The position numbers and the translations under genes were made by a program. The notes below the pieces were generated by a model. The model saw only the letters and a program-made list of their open reading frames with translations, was not told the DNA's origin and searched no databases. This document shows positions 37,523 through 47,709 of a DNA stretch of 64,000 nt, piece by piece (the first letter of the stretch is position 1; every line of letters begins with the position of its first letter). The stretch lies in the NCBI RefSeq assembly GCF_000152905.1, contig NZ_AAMY01000007.1, positions 1 to 64,000 of the forward strand, given 5' to 3'. The DNA is from Nitrobacter sp. Nb-311A (GTDB taxonomy: Bacteria; Pseudomonadota; Alphaproteobacteria; Rhizobiales; Xanthobacteraceae).

Positions 37523-39195
37523 AGGGCGCGATCCAGAAAGTGGCCGGCAGGCGCGGGACTCGGCTGCGGCGGCGCGCCTTCGCCGATGATGATATCTCCC
37601 GGCTGCAACTCGGCGCGGCTCAATGCCTGAGTGAGCTGCAACGCGCCTGCGCGCAACCGGCTCACGGTGGAAGGACGCTCAGCCCAGAGCCGCACCGTCG
37701 TAGCATCACCGGCCAGCGACACCAGCGCGTGAACCGGCCCCGCGGGTTCGACATCGACCGAGAATCGCGCGCGCCAGACCCGCATCGCTGTCTCTGTATT
37801 GTGATCGGCCGCATCGCGCGAAATCTCAAACTGTGCGATGGCCGTACCGGCCGGAACGACAAATGGAATCTCGAAATTCCAGCGCGGCGTGATCTGATCG
37901 AGCCGCGCTCCCGCTGTATCGACCCGATCCGGCAGCGAGGCGATCTGCAGCAGCATCTGACGAGAAATCGCCGCATCGGTATCATCAAGCAGTCGTCGCG
38001 CGATCTCTTCCGGCGGTGCAGCCGATGACAGTCCCGGCAATGCGACGGGCTGCGCGGTTGGCAACGCGCCGCCAAAGGGCGGCGGCGGTGTGCTCGTGCG
38101 CACGACAAAAACATTGTTCTCGGTGAATCCGCTCGCCGGTCCGGTCCTGAGCGGCGGAGCGGCCTCGGGATCGCCGCCTTGTCCGGGTTCTGCGCCGAGA
38201 CCATTAATGCCTCTGTTCTGAAGCACCTCCTGCAAAGCATTCAGGGCTGCGCCGGTGACGGCGGCGCGAAGACCTGGATCCGATCCTCGAGGCAACAATA
38301 TCTGGCTCGCGAGGGTTTCCGGATCATCGGTTACGGCCAGGCGTGCCTGCGGCAGATACACATCCTGCGCGTCGATATCCGGCGATAACGGCGGCGCGGT
38401 CGATGCCATCGGCGGAGCCGTCTGCTGCGCCTGCTGCGATCCTGCCCTCACGACGGGCGGCACCCCGTGAGACCCGTCCCCGACCACGACCGAGAGCGCC
38501 TCGCGAAGCACGAGCAACACGGCCTTCATATCGGGAAGTTGGGTATTGGCCGAGGCCGCAGGCTGTCCCGTCTTCAGACCGGACGCCAGCGATGCTTCGA
38601 GAAAAAGGCCGGAATTCCGGAGCGCCGTCTTGATGTCATTACCGGTTAGATTCGGATCGAGACCGACGCGCATAGCGAGCAGCCGGTCCAGGACCTGTCG
38701 CACGTGAGGGGGCAGAGTGCCGGCCCCGGCGGCGACCAGCAGATTGGCGTAGAGCGGCGACAAACTGCCTTGCCTTGTCGCCGCCGCTTGCGCCGCGGCC
38801 GATATGGCAAGGGCTTCAAGCGCGGTCAGCGTGGGTTTTGAGGCCGGGATCGATACATCAGGTTTTGCGGTAGCAACGTCAGTTGTGAGCGTCACGGCAT
38901 CCATTGCCGTCGCCGTGGCGGCGCTCGTCGGATTTGATGACCCGCCCTGCCCCACAACCGCGAGCCGAAGCCCCTGCTCAGTCTGCGAGACCACAAGCCG
39001 CAGGCTCTGGCCGACCTGAACCGGAATTTCCGACAGTACCTCGATCGTCAGATTGGCGATGGCGATACGGACGAGATTGTCGGCAAGGATTCCCTGGACC
39101 TTCGCATCCACCACCATGCCGGGCTGCAGCATGGTTTCGGACGCTGCGCCTTGCGTCGCGATGACCGGGAAAATCGGGTTGATCGAGATCGCCAT
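37519..39195 (-). CDS. Flagellar hook-length control protein, FliK-like
   Basis: This 558-residue protein has a low-complexity, Ala/Pro/Thr-rich N-terminal region and a C-terminal FliK-type domain ([20 protein letters not shown], then [20 protein letters not shown], about 410-530). Such proteins measure hook length and trigger the export switch through FlhB. The N-terminal 90 residues (LPDNLVRI-like segment [20 protein letters not shown]) form a conserved domain found in rhizobial proteins. It is translationally coupled to the FlhB-like gene. No other flagellar genes are in the window. Confidence 0.75.
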   Translation of the reverse strand: MAISINPIFPVIATQGAASETMLQPGMVVDAKVQGILADNLVRIAIANLTIEVLSEIPVQVGQSLRLVVSQTEQGLRLAVVGQGGSSNPTSAATATAMDAVTLTTDVATAKPDVSIPASKPTLTALEALAISAAAQAAATRQGSLSPLYANLLVAAGAGTLPPHVRQVLDRLLAMRVGLDPNLTGNDIKTALRNSGLFLEASLASGLKTGQPAASANTQLPDMKAVLLVLREALSVVVGDGSHGVPPVVRAGSQQAQQTAPPMASTAPPLSPDIDAQDVYLPQARLAVTDDPETLASQILLPRGSDPGLRAAVTGAALNALQEVLQNRGINGLGAEPGQGGDPEAAPPLRTGPASGFTENNVFVVRTSTPPPPFGGALPTAQPVALPGLSSAAPPEEIARRLLDDTDAAISRQMLLQIASLPDRVDTAGARLDQITPRWNFEIPFVVPAGTAIAQFEISRDAADHNTETAMRVWRARFSVDVEPAGPVHALVSLAGDATTVRLWAERPSTVSRLRAGALQLTQALSRAELQPGDIIIGEGAPPQPSPAPAGHFLDRAL

Positions 39196-39243
39196 GAAGC
39201 CTCGTTTCACCCGTCAGGCTAACTTCGGTGTCTAAACCCCTCC

Positions 39244-40026
39244 TTAACCGGTTAGTTCAATGCGCGCCCGAAGAACGGTCGCGGCGGCCTGGAAATCGAC
39301 CAGGCGAGAGGCCCTCCGGACAGCCGCCTCCTCATCGACCCCCCATTGTTCGCTATTCCAGTCCTCATCGACATGGGCGGCAGCCCAGACCTCGCCCGCG
39401 TCCAGCCGTCCCCGCATCAAGGCGATCGCAAGCAGCGCCGAGCCGGTCAACGTCGTCACGACATGCAGCGCCCCGACCATCCAGGGATCTGACGGCAGCG
39501 CCTTGCGGGCGGCCGCGACGGCCTGATCCGGCTGACAGACATGCACGATGCCCTCGGACAGAATGAAACGCGCTTCCAACGCTTCGGCTGCCCATAACAG
39601 CACGGGATCCCAATGGACGGATTCACGAGCCACCAGCCCATCGGGGTGGCCGGCGCGGTAGAACAGGAGGTCTGTTTCGAGATATTTCGCGATATCCTCA
39701 ACCACAACGTCGACGCGACCAGCCACACCATCGATGACGCTGTTGGCGAGCCGCGTCAGCGGCATGGTCATGGGGTTGATGACGTCACGTTGCGCGTCCC
39801 ATTCCACGGCAATGGCTTCGGCAATCGCGCGCGCGGGCGCCGCCAGTACGTTTCGGGACGGCGTGCGAACCGGCTTGTCGTCGAGCAGAATGGCAAATCC
39901 TTCCGGCGTCTCCTTGACGCTTGCGCAGGCATAGAAGCGCTGGCGCTGCCCGGACCGCGCGGAGTTGCGCGCCGTTCCCTCCCTGTCCGGCGCCGCCTTG
40001 CCGGAGCCTTCATCTAGTTCACGCAT
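39244..40026 (-). CDS. ATP12 family F1-ATPase assembly chaperone
   Basis: This 260-residue protein of the ATP12 family helps assemble the F1 alpha subunit. Landmarks are FAILLDDKPVRTPSRNVLAA, AIAVEWDAQRDVINPMTMPL, TRLANSVIDGV, LETDLLFYRA, and WDPVLLWAAE. Length is typical for alphaproteobacteria. It follows rluC on the same strand with 68 bp between. Confidence 0.93.
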   Translation of the reverse strand: MRELDEGSGKAAPDREGTARNSARSGQRQRFYACASVKETPEGFAILLDDKPVRTPSRNVLAAPARAIAEAIAVEWDAQRDVINPMTMPLTRLANSVIDGVAGRVDVVVEDIAKYLETDLLFYRAGHPDGLVARESVHWDPVLLWAAEALEARFILSEGIVHVCQPDQAVAAARKALPSDPWMVGALHVVTTLTGSALLAIALMRGRLDAGEVWAAAHVDEDWNSEQWGVDEEAAVRRASRLVDFQAAATVLRARIELTG

Positions 40027-40094
40027 GTCACATTCGCCTATAGCCGCCTATAGCGGCTCAACCCCGCAGCAATTTCTGATGTCATGGCGACAAC

Positions 40095-41336
40095 CTACTC
40101 TTCCGGCGCATTTTCGATAGGGTCAAAGCGGTTTGCTTCGAGGCCGAGCAGATTCCAGGATTGCAGCATATGCGGCGGCAGCGGCGCGCTCACATCGATA
40201 ACGCCGCCGCGCGGATGCGGTATCACGATGCGGCGCGCCAGCAGATGCAGCCGATTCTGAAGACCTCCCGGCAACTGCCAGTTTTCCTTATTGAAATATT
40301 TGGGATCGCCAATGATGGCATGACCGACATGCGCCATGTGCGCGCGCAGTTGATGGGTCCGTCCCGTCACCGGCTTCAGCGACACCCACGCCAGCTTCTG
40401 GGCGGAGGTCTCCACCACCGCGTAGTAGGTCACGGCGTGACTGGCCCCCTCGTCGCCATGCGCGGCGACCCGCATGATTGACTCCTCTTCATTCTCTTCC
40501 TTGGCGAGATAGGTCGAAATGCGGCCCTGCTTCGGCTTCGGCACGCCCGCAACCAGCGCCCAGTAAATCTTGCGCGCCGAGCGATGGCGGAACGCGCCGG
40601 TCAGCGCCGTAGCCGCGAAACGCGTTCTGGCGATCAGCAGACAGCCAGCCGTCTCGCGATCCAGCCGGTGCACGAGGCGCGGTCGCTGCCCTTTGGCGTC
40701 GCGCATCGTTTCCAGCATCCCGTCGATGTGCCGTGACAGGCCGGAGCCGCCCTGCACCGCAAGGCCCGCCGGCTTGTTCAGCACCATGACGTCCGCATCC
40801 TCGAACAGCACCATCTTCCGCAGTTCGTCGCGAATCTTTGTCTCGGCGTCCGATAGGCCAACCGCGGCCTTCGGCGTGTCGAGCCTGAGCGGCGGGATGC
40901 GGACCTTGTCGCCTTCGCTGACGCGATCCTTGCTGTCGGCGCGCCTGCCGTTCACGCGCAACTCGCCTTTGCGGACGATGCGCTGAATGTGGGAGAACGA
41001 CAGGCCGGGAAAGCGTGCTTCAAGAAAGCGATCGACGCGCATGTTGGCTTCATCGGCCGTCACCGCAACGGTCTGGACCCTCGTCGGCAGCGGCGCCGGC
41101 GCGGGCTTGGCCGGCTTTTCGGCGGCGGAATGGGCGGAGTCGCGCGGCGCGCCGGCGCGCTGCGGCCGGCCAGTCCGAGCCTCCTGCCACTGCTCACCCG
41201 GCAATCGCTCAGCCATGCCGCGGCCTTTCGGGCGCATCCCTTTTTCCGGACGGGCAACTCTGGCCGGAGCACCTTTAGGGCGTTCGCTCCCGCGACTGCC
41301 GGATTTCGCAAAAGGTCGCCTGACGCGCCGGCTCAT
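40095..41336 (-). CDS. rluC: RluC/RluD-family 23S rRNA pseudouridine synthase
   Basis: This 413-residue enzyme converts uridines of 23S rRNA to pseudouridine. A basic N-terminal extension covers about the first 85 residues. An S4 RNA-binding domain follows (MRVDRFLEARFPGLSFSHIQ, VRKGELRVNGRR), then the synthase core with RLVHRLDRETAGCLLIART, which holds the catalytic Asp, and ALVAGVPKPKQGRI. The long basic extension is unusual in enteric RluC but common in rhizobial homologues. The exact rRNA target (RluC versus RluD) is not settled. Confidence 0.88.
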   Translation of the reverse strand: MSRRVRRPFAKSGSRGSERPKGAPARVARPEKGMRPKGRGMAERLPGEQWQEARTGRPQRAGAPRDSAHSAAEKPAKPAPAPLPTRVQTVAVTADEANMRVDRFLEARFPGLSFSHIQRIVRKGELRVNGRRADSKDRVSEGDKVRIPPLRLDTPKAAVGLSDAETKIRDELRKMVLFEDADVMVLNKPAGLAVQGGSGLSRHIDGMLETMRDAKGQRPRLVHRLDRETAGCLLIARTRFAATALTGAFRHRSARKIYWALVAGVPKPKQGRISTYLAKEENEEESIMRVAAHGDEGASHAVTYYAVVETSAQKLAWVSLKPVTGRTHQLRAHMAHVGHAIIGDPKYFNKENWQLPGGLQNRLHLLARRIVIPHPRGGVIDVSAPLPPHMLQSWNLLGLEANRFDPIENAPEE

Positions 41337-41359
41337 CGTTTCCTCAACTTTTCGGCTCC

Positions 41360-41398
41360 AGAGACTTTCACCGCTTCATGGAAACGGTGAAAGTCTCT
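41360..41398. terminator. Terminator-like hairpin upstream of rluC
   Basis: AGAGACTTTCACCG and CGGTGAAAGTCTCT form a 14-bp perfect stem. It lies between the TPR gene and rluC, so it may end the TPR transcript; the minus-strand exit lacks a clear T-run. The core is shared with hairpins at 10383 and 47078. Confidence 0.6.
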
Positions 41399-41410
41399 AT
41401 CTTTATGCTT

Positions 41411-41463
41411 TGACGCGTTTTCTTCACGTGAACCGGATTCCACTTCGCTCGAAAACGCTATAG
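41411..41463. repeat. Dispersed palindromic repeat, family C
   Basis: This is the reverse-oriented copy: TGACGCGTTTTCTTCACGTG, AACCGGATTCC, ACTTCGCTCGAAAACGCTAT. It matches 50859-50914 and 47899-47953 closely. Confidence 0.8.
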
Positions 41464-41618
41464 AATCAACCTTAAGCCCTGGTCCTATTCATCTGAGCAA
41501 GCACGGATCCTGTCCGAAACCGCACCCTTTCAGGTTCGGGCTCATCAGCAACAGCGTGGGTAGCGTAGAAGCCAGGCAGCGTCACGGTGAATCAAGTCAC
41601 TTGCCGGGCATCCGACCG

Positions 41619-42314
41619 CTAATGGCAAGCCCCCTGCCTCTTTAGCAACAACAGGTCGATCATCGCCCCGCGTGAGAGCTTGAGCTTGTTGGCTTCGCCT
41701 GCAGCCGCACATGCGCCCGCGGCGTCGCCCGTTTGCAGCCGCGCAAGTCCGAGGCTGACCCATCCATCGGCGAAGTCCGGCGCGTCACGCACACCCTCTT
41801 CCAGGATCGCCTTTGCCGCGGCCGGACGCTTGGCTTTCAGCAGCAGGCGTCCGTAATCAGCTTTCAGCGTTCGCCGCTGCTTCGGCTGCCGCAACGCAAC
41901 CTTGAACAGTTCGTCGGCATATTCGAGATCGCCGAAGCGCGCCGCGCTGATCACCGCGAAACCCTGGTAGATCGCGCTCCGCTCGGGGGCTAGCAGCCAC
42001 GCCTGATTGAACCGTTTGGTCGCTTCCGGAAAGTTACCGCGATCCAGATGCCCCCATCCACGCTCAATGGCGGCAGCGGAAACCGCCTCGCGCGAGCCCA
42101 TCTTATCCGACTCCGCCAGAAAGTCGGCATCGGTCTTTTGCTGTTCGGCCGTTTTCTCCGCGAAACCGTAGAACGGCTGTTCATCCATCCGCGCCGGGAA
42201 CGTCTTCTTCGTGACCGTCACGCCGGGAGCAACTTCCACCATCTCGGCGCGCGCGGCGTTCGTCATGCCAAGCAGCGCCAGCGCCAACAGCCATCGGGTC
42301 ATATGTCTTCGCAT
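41619..42314 (-). CDS. Exported TPR protein
   Basis: This 231-residue protein has a signal peptide (MTRWLLALALLGMTNAARA) and TPR-like helical repeats (WGHLDRGNFPEATKRFNQAW, then YADELFKVALRQPKQRRTL and WVSLGLARLQTGDAAGACAA). It is probably a periplasmic scaffold for protein contacts. The family was not recognised beyond the repeats. The ATG at 42314 directly precedes the signal peptide; the frame stays open upstream. It lies 143 bp after rarA on the same strand. Confidence 0.75.
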   Translation of the reverse strand: MRRHMTRWLLALALLGMTNAARAEMVEVAPGVTVTKKTFPARMDEQPFYGFAEKTAEQQKTDADFLAESDKMGSREAVSAAAIERGWGHLDRGNFPEATKRFNQAWLLAPERSAIYQGFAVISAARFGDLEYADELFKVALRQPKQRRTLKADYGRLLLKAKRPAAAKAILEEGVRDAPDFADGWVSLGLARLQTGDAAGACAAAGEANKLKLSRGAMIDLLLLKRQGACH

Positions 42315-42457
42315 CGTCTGCACCTGTTTGCGCCTCGCACCTTCTTGTCGGAGCATCATAAGCCGCTCCGTTCTGAAACAGTCTTTGAACGTGCACCGTC
42401 GCGCGAATATGTCAGGGTCATGGAACGGCAGCCCGATACTGGCGCCGATCCGGCCCG

Positions 42458-43789
42458 TCACGACGAGCGCTCCCGCCGCAGTTTCGCCCAGTAATCCATG
42501 CGCTTGCGGATTTCGCGCTCGAACCCGCGATCCGGCGGATTATAGAAGGTCTGACGGCCGAGCGTCTCCGGAAAGTAATCCTGTCCGGAAAACGCGTCCG
42601 GCATGTCGTGATCGTATTGATAGCCGCCGCCGTAACCTTCGGATTTCATCAGCCCGGTCGGCGCGTTGAGGATGTGCTTCGGCGGCAAGAGAGAGCCGGC
42701 GTCCTTCGCGATGCGCATCGCCGCGCCGAACGCCTTGTAGGCGGCGTTGGACTTCGGCGCGGTCGCGAGATAGATCACCGCCTGCGCGATCGCGAGTTCG
42801 CCTTCCGGCGAGCCGAGGAAATCATAGGCATCCTTGGCCGCGTTGCAGATCACCAGCGCCTGCGGATCCGCAAGCCCGATGTCCTCCACCGCCATCCGCA
42901 TCACGCGGCGCGCGAGAAACAACGGATCCTCGCCGGCCTCAAGCATCCGCGCCAGATAGTACAGCGCCGCATCGGGATCGGAGCCCCGCACCGACTTGTG
43001 CAAGGCAGAAATCAGGTTGTAGTGGCCGTCGGCGGATTTGTCGTAGATCGGCGCGCGGCGCTGCAAAACGCTCTGCAACTGCCCGGCATTGAAGGCCTCG
43101 CCCTCACGCGCCGACCGCCAGACTTCCTCGACCAGCGTCAGCGCCGCTCGGCCGTCGCCATCGGCCATGCGCGCCAGCGCGGCGCGCGCCTCCTCGTCGA
43201 GAGGCAACGGCTTGCCCTCGACTAGCTCGGCGCGGACGAATAATTTCTCGATCGCCGCCGCGTCGAGCGAACGGAACACCAGCACGCGCGCCCGCGACAA
43301 TAACGCCGCGTTCAGTTCGAATGACGGGTTCTCAGTGGTCGCGCCGACCAGAACAACGGTTCCGTCCTCCATGACAGGCAGAAACGAATCCTGTTGCGCG
43401 CGATTGAAACGATGCACCTCGTCGACGAACAGGAGCGTTCCCGTCCCCGACTCGCGGCGCGCGCGGGCGGCGTCGAACACCTTCTTCAGATCGGCGACAC
43501 CGGAGAACACCGCCGACAATTGCTCGAAATGCAGCGCGGTCGCATCCGCCAGCAGCCTCGCCACCGTGGTCTTGCCGGTCCCCGGCGGCCCCCAGAAGAT
43601 GAGCGAGCCCAGCGAGCGGGTTTCCAGCATGCGGGTCAGCGCGCCGTCCGGCCCCAGAATGTGATCCTGCCCGACGACATCCGGCAGCGTCTGCGGGCGC
43701 AGCCTGTCCGGCAGTGGATGCGGCGCATCACGCTCCAGGCCCGCCGCGGCGAACAGGCTCCCTGAGTCGCGCTGGCGTTTCGGGCTCAT
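42458..43789 (-). CDS. rarA: Replication-associated recombination protein A (RarA/MgsA)
   Basis: This 443-residue AAA+ ATPase acts at stalled replication forks. PLPDRLRPQTLPDVVGQDHI opens the domain; Walker A is GPPGTGKTT, Walker B is LLFVDEVHRFN, and VGATTENPSFELNAALLSRA is the sensor 1/arginine-finger region. The C-terminal clamp-loader-like part has KSVRGSDPDAALYYLARMLE. It starts 4 bp before the end of the preceding DegP-type gene, so the two are probably one transcript. Confidence 0.95.
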   Translation of the reverse strand: MSPKRQRDSGSLFAAAGLERDAPHPLPDRLRPQTLPDVVGQDHILGPDGALTRMLETRSLGSLIFWGPPGTGKTTVARLLADATALHFEQLSAVFSGVADLKKVFDAARARRESGTGTLLFVDEVHRFNRAQQDSFLPVMEDGTVVLVGATTENPSFELNAALLSRARVLVFRSLDAAAIEKLFVRAELVEGKPLPLDEEARAALARMADGDGRAALTLVEEVWRSAREGEAFNAGQLQSVLQRRAPIYDKSADGHYNLISALHKSVRGSDPDAALYYLARMLEAGEDPLFLARRVMRMAVEDIGLADPQALVICNAAKDAYDFLGSPEGELAIAQAVIYLATAPKSNAAYKAFGAAMRIAKDAGSLLPPKHILNAPTGLMKSEGYGGGYQYDHDMPDAFSGQDYFPETLGRQTFYNPPDRGFEREIRKRMDYWAKLRRERSS

Positions 43790-43793
43790 CCCC

Positions 43794-45182
43794 CTATAGC
43801 ATGACTTGAATCTGCTGGCCGCCACGCATCAGCGTGATACGCCAGAGCCGCCTTGCTTCGCGAACGGCCTGTTCGAGATCGGTCGTTTTGACGATCTTCT
43901 TGTTGTTGACCGCGAGGATGATGTCGCCTTTCCTGAAGCCGACAGTCGCGGCCATGCCATCCTCAGCTAATGCGATAACCACGACTCCTTCGGCGCCGTA
44001 ATCAAGATGAAGTTCGTCGGCCAGCGCCGGCGAGACATTCGCAACCTTAGCGCCCTGGAATGGCGATGGCGCGGTGATCACAATCTCGTCGCGGCCGGTG
44101 TCCGGCGCAGCCTCGAGCGGAACGGTGAGCTTGACCGGCCTCCCATTGCGCTGGACTTCCAATTGCGCGGTGCCGCCGAGCGGACGCGTCGCAAACCGAT
44201 AGTCAAACGCATTGGGGTCCTCGACTGGCTGGCCGTCGATCGACACGATCAGGTCGGACAGTTTGAGACCGGCGCGCGCCCCCGGACTTCCAGCCGCAAC
44301 ACTGGCCACCAGTGCACCCGCCGGCGCCTTAAGGCCGATGGTTTCGGCAATCTCGGGGGTTATCGCCTGCAGTCGCGCCCCAAGCCAGGGCCGCTGCACC
44401 GCCTTGCCGCCATTCTTGGCAGACGCCACGACGACCCGAACCATGTTTGCAGGAATGGCAAAGCCGATGCCCTGCGATCCGCCGGAGCGCGAAAAGATTG
44501 CGGTGTTGATGCCTGCGAGACGGCCCGTCATGTCAACCAGTGCCCCACCCGAATTCCCCGGATTGATCGCCGCATCGGTCTGGATGAAGAACTGATAGTC
44601 TGTAATTCCCACCTGTGTGCGCGCCAGCGCCGAAACAATACCGTGCGTCACCGTCTGTCCGACGCCGAACGGGTTCCCAATCGCCATCACGAGGTCTCCG
44701 ACCTGCAACTCATCTGAATTCGCGAAATCAAGCGTCGGAAACTTCTCGTGTACATCCTTCAGCCGCAGGACCGCGAGATCCGTCCGTTTATCCTTGAGTA
44801 CGATCTCGGCCTCGAACTCACGCTTGTCCGGCAGCGCGATCTTGACCTGATCGGCGCCCTCGATCACGTGATTGTTTGTCACGACAAGGCCGGACGGATC
44901 GACCATCACGCCTGAGCCGAGCGAGCGCTGCATCTGTTCCGGCTGCCCGCCAGGAACGCCAAAGAAGCGGCGGAAGATCGGGTCATCCAGCAGCGGATGG
45001 CGATGCTGGATCACCTTGGCAGCATAGACATTGACCACGGCCGGGACCACCCGTTGCACGATCGGCGCATAGGAAAGCCGCAACTCGGCCTCGGTGGCCG
45101 GCACATGGCGGTCCTGGGCATAACCAGGCGCCATCATTGTCAGAACGAGGAATAGCGGAGCGAACAGGCGGAACAACGTCAT
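43794..45182 (-). CDS. DegP/HtrA-type periplasmic serine protease
   Basis: This 462-residue protease/chaperone has a signal peptide (LFAPLFLVLTMMAPGYAQ). The triad is H105 in VTNNHVIEG, D135 in KRTDLAVLRL and S211 in INPGNSGGALVD. Two PDZ domains follow: the first around SVAAGSPGARAGLKLSDLIV and the second around VVIALAEDGMAATVGFRKGD. Length and order match rhizobial Do-like proteases that sit beside rarA and rplQ. Probably acts in envelope protein quality control. Confidence 0.93.
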   Translation of the reverse strand: MTLFRLFAPLFLVLTMMAPGYAQDRHVPATEAELRLSYAPIVQRVVPAVVNVYAAKVIQHRHPLLDDPIFRRFFGVPGGQPEQMQRSLGSGVMVDPSGLVVTNNHVIEGADQVKIALPDKREFEAEIVLKDKRTDLAVLRLKDVHEKFPTLDFANSDELQVGDLVMAIGNPFGVGQTVTHGIVSALARTQVGITDYQFFIQTDAAINPGNSGGALVDMTGRLAGINTAIFSRSGGSQGIGFAIPANMVRVVVASAKNGGKAVQRPWLGARLQAITPEIAETIGLKAPAGALVASVAAGSPGARAGLKLSDLIVSIDGQPVEDPNAFDYRFATRPLGGTAQLEVQRNGRPVKLTVPLEAAPDTGRDEIVITAPSPFQGAKVANVSPALADELHLDYGAEGVVVIALAEDGMAATVGFRKGDIILAVNNKKIVKTTDLEQAVREARRLWRITLMRGGQQIQVML

Positions 45183-45560
45183 GAATTGATTCCCAGGATC
45201 AGGACCGCAGATATAGGCGTCTCGACCCTTCAAGAGAAGCAAAAGACGCTCTTTTCACGTCCGCGACGGTGTTTCCGGGTTTCCCCGAGCGGCTCCGCCG
45301 CCGGTGTGCGCACGGCCTGCCTTCTGCCCTTGCGCCACTTCAGCCCTCCCCAATCAGGCCCATTGCGCGGATTCTAAGGATTGGCGCACACATCATCGTC
45401 TAACGTACCATCCATTGGGACAGTTCGGCCGCATGCATCGCGGTGATTCCCTCACCAGACGCGGCGAAATACGACGTAGGCCGGACTGCCTGTCATATCC
45501 TTGCAATGGAACTCCACTAAGCGTCCGCCCAAGCTTAGGATGAAGCGGGGAGAGTATCTG
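45183..45560. other. Divergent control region of DegP-type gene and OprP-like porin
   Basis: These 378 bp must contain both promoters. No repeat of the dispersed families, strong hairpin or RNA gene is evident. A GGGGAGAG ribosome-binding site for the porin lies just before 45561. Confidence 0.45.
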
Positions 45561-47066
45561 ATGTTGCCGTGGGGCGAGAACCAAAACAATCGTCGATCCA
45601 AAACAAAGGCCAATAAGCCCGCGACAGCAATGGCGCGGCAAGGGTTGGCGCGTCTCAATCACAGGCAAAAATTTTTGTCGGCAGTTCTCGGAGCGATCGC
45701 TTTTGCCGGCGCAGTCAGCACCGCACAGGCAAGCGGACAGACCGTGACTCCAGAACAGGTCGAAGATCTGCAAAAGCAAATTCGCGTGCTGGAAAAGAAG
45801 CTCGAAAGCGTTCGACAGAAAACCTTCCTGAATGCCAGCGCCGGCTATATGCCGACAAAAGGGACGTTTGCGCCGCCGGACGTTCTGGTGTCGATGAAGG
45901 GTGGCTCCCCCCGCATCTGCACCGCGGATGGATTCAACTGCGTCGGCATCACCGGCCGCCTGCACTTCGATGTCGGGGGCTACAACTACACGCCGAACTC
46001 GGCCGCAACCGTGCCGCAGGATCTGCAGGACGGCGTCAACGCACGCCGCGCCCGTATCGGTCTCGTGGGCAAATTCGCACGCGATTGGTTCTATGCGTTG
46101 ATCGGCGAGTTCGGCGGCTCCCAGGACGGCTCGGGGACCATCAACAACGCCTTTGTGTCCTACAAGGGCTTCGAGCACACGAGCATCGACCTCGGCTACA
46201 TGAAAGTGATGTGGAGCCTCGAACAGGCCACCAGTTCCAACAACATCACATTCATGGAACGCTCCTCCGCGCAAGTGATGGCTGCCGACCTCGGCGCCGG
46301 CGGCCAACGCGCGGCCGTCGGGGTCATCAGCTACGACAAGTGGTGGTGGGCCGCCGCCTACCTGACGGGACCCGAGCGCGCCTATGATCATTCGCTGCGC
46401 GTCCCCTATTCAGCGGTTGGCCGTCTGGTTTTCACGCCGATCAACACCGATGTCGCCACTTTCCTGTTCGGCGGCGAGGTGCTCTATCTTGCCGACACCG
46501 GAGGCGCCCCTGGCGTTAATGACATCCGATTGCGCGAACGCATCGAACTTCGCATCGATCCGACCCGGGTGCTCGACACTCATACCATTGCTAATGTCGA
46601 TGACGTGCGGGTGCTGAGCGGCGAAGTCGGCGGCGCCATCGGCCCTTTCCATGGCCAGGGCGAATATTTCGACTACAGCATCTCCCGGTCCGGGGGTTCC
46701 GACCTTCATTTCAAGGGGGGCTATGTTCAGGCCGGTTATATTCTTACCGGCGAGAGGCGCACATATCTCCAACATGACGCTGCGTTCGGCGGCGTGCATC
46801 CGAGCCATCCCTTCTTCTGGGATATGGCTGGCGGCATCGGCGCTTGGGAGATCGCGGCGCGCTACAGCTACATGGATCTCAACGACAACCTGGTGTTCGG
46901 CGGAAAGCAGGAGAACATCGTGGTCGGTCTCAACTGGTATCTCAACGACAATATGCGCCTGATGTTCAACTGGGTCCACGGCACAGTAGCGAAAACCAAC
47001 CTTGCCAATCAGGATCTCGGCGCCAAGTATGACGCCTTCGCGATGCGCACCCAGTGGGCATTTTGA
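45561..47066 (+). CDS. OprP/OprO-like outer-membrane porin with coiled-coil N-terminus
   Basis: This 501-residue barrel protein has a long N-terminus before a signal-like stretch (FLSAVLGAIAFAGAVSTAQA). A short coiled coil follows (VTPEQVEDLQKQIRVLEKKL) that may contact the cell wall. The barrel then shows GRLHFDVGGYNY, ARRARIGLVGKFARDWFYAL and WEIAARYSYMDLNDN, as in OprP/OprO porins. It ends RTQWAF with a terminal Phe. The start at 45561 follows a good ribosome-binding site; an ATG nearer the signal peptide (45630) is possible. The substrate (phosphate or other anions) is not shown. Confidence 0.82.
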   Translation: MLPWGENQNNRRSKTKANKPATAMARQGLARLNHRQKFLSAVLGAIAFAGAVSTAQASGQTVTPEQVEDLQKQIRVLEKKLESVRQKTFLNASAGYMPTKGTFAPPDVLVSMKGGSPRICTADGFNCVGITGRLHFDVGGYNYTPNSAATVPQDLQDGVNARRARIGLVGKFARDWFYALIGEFGGSQDGSGTINNAFVSYKGFEHTSIDLGYMKVMWSLEQATSSNNITFMERSSAQVMAADLGAGGQRAAVGVISYDKWWWAAAYLTGPERAYDHSLRVPYSAVGRLVFTPINTDVATFLFGGEVLYLADTGGAPGVNDIRLRERIELRIDPTRVLDTHTIANVDDVRVLSGEVGGAIGPFHGQGEYFDYSISRSGGSDLHFKGGYVQAGYILTGERRTYLQHDAAFGGVHPSHPFFWDMAGGIGAWEIAARYSYMDLNDNLVFGGKQENIVVGLNWYLNDNMRLMFNWVHGTVAKTNLANQDLGAKYDAFAMRTQWAF

Positions 47067-47077
47067 AACCCACATGA

Positions 47078-47111
47078 GGCCTTTCCAACTTCACGAAAAT
47101 GGTGAAAGGCC
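47078..47111 (+). terminator. Terminator hairpin of the OprP-like porin
   Basis: GGCCTTTC (47078-47085 region) pairs with GAAAGGCC around a loop containing AACTTCACGAAAATGG, 12 bp after the porin stop. No T-run follows. The core is similar to the hairpins at 10383 and 41360. Confidence 0.6.
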
Positions 47112-47322
47112 CTAACGCGCCCCGCGACGACTTCGTTAAGTCGCGGGTCTCCTTGCAAAGTATCACGTTCGTTACTGATGCGATCGTTGATGTTTAGCCC
47201 TGGCAAGGTCCATTAAACCTTGACAACCAAGCGCTTGATACCAATCGCAGCCCAGCGTGATGGAGAACACAATTCACTAAAATCGGCTCTGAGCATGTGC
47301 GCTCAGAGCCGAGAGCCAAGCT

Positions 47323-47577
47323 CTAACAGCTCGGGTCATTCGTGAAGGAGCAGCGTTCGTGGAAGCCGAGGCGATAGCGAGGGCCGCTATAAGCCGGCGC
47401 ATATCTGTTGTTATAGCGTGTAGGGGTATAATCGCCGCCGGAGTCATAGGCCAGGTAGCCGCGACCTTCATAACCCCGATCACCTCTGCCGCTTTCGCTT
47501 TTCCCCGAAAATGCGAGCGCCGAAGTACTTAGCATCGTTCCCGCACAAATCGCAATCAATAGGTATTTCATTACCAT
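47323..47577 (-). CDS. Small exported protein
   Basis: This 84-residue protein has a signal peptide (MKYLLIAICAGTMLSTSALA) followed by a Gly/Tyr/Arg-rich mature part (GRGDRGYEGRGYLAYDSGGD) and a C-terminal RYRLGFHERCSFTNDPSC with two cysteines. No family recognised; the tail resembles short secreted proteins common in Bradyrhizobium relatives. Either of two adjacent ATGs could be used. It stands alone in a gap of porin-derived and repeat sequence. Confidence 0.6.
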   Translation of the reverse strand: MVMKYLLIAICAGTMLSTSALAFSGKSESGRGDRGYEGRGYLAYDSGGDYTPTRYNNRYAPAYSGPRYRLGFHERCSFTNDPSC

Positions 47578-47709
47578 GCTCCATCACGATTAAAGGGGAC
47601 TGAGATCATCTCACATTGGAGTCTGAGCCTGTCATATTTCTGTAATCTAGTTTACTTATAATTACTTGCCCGAGGGGCGTCAATCCAAAACGAGGCGTTG
47701 ATCCTGCGA

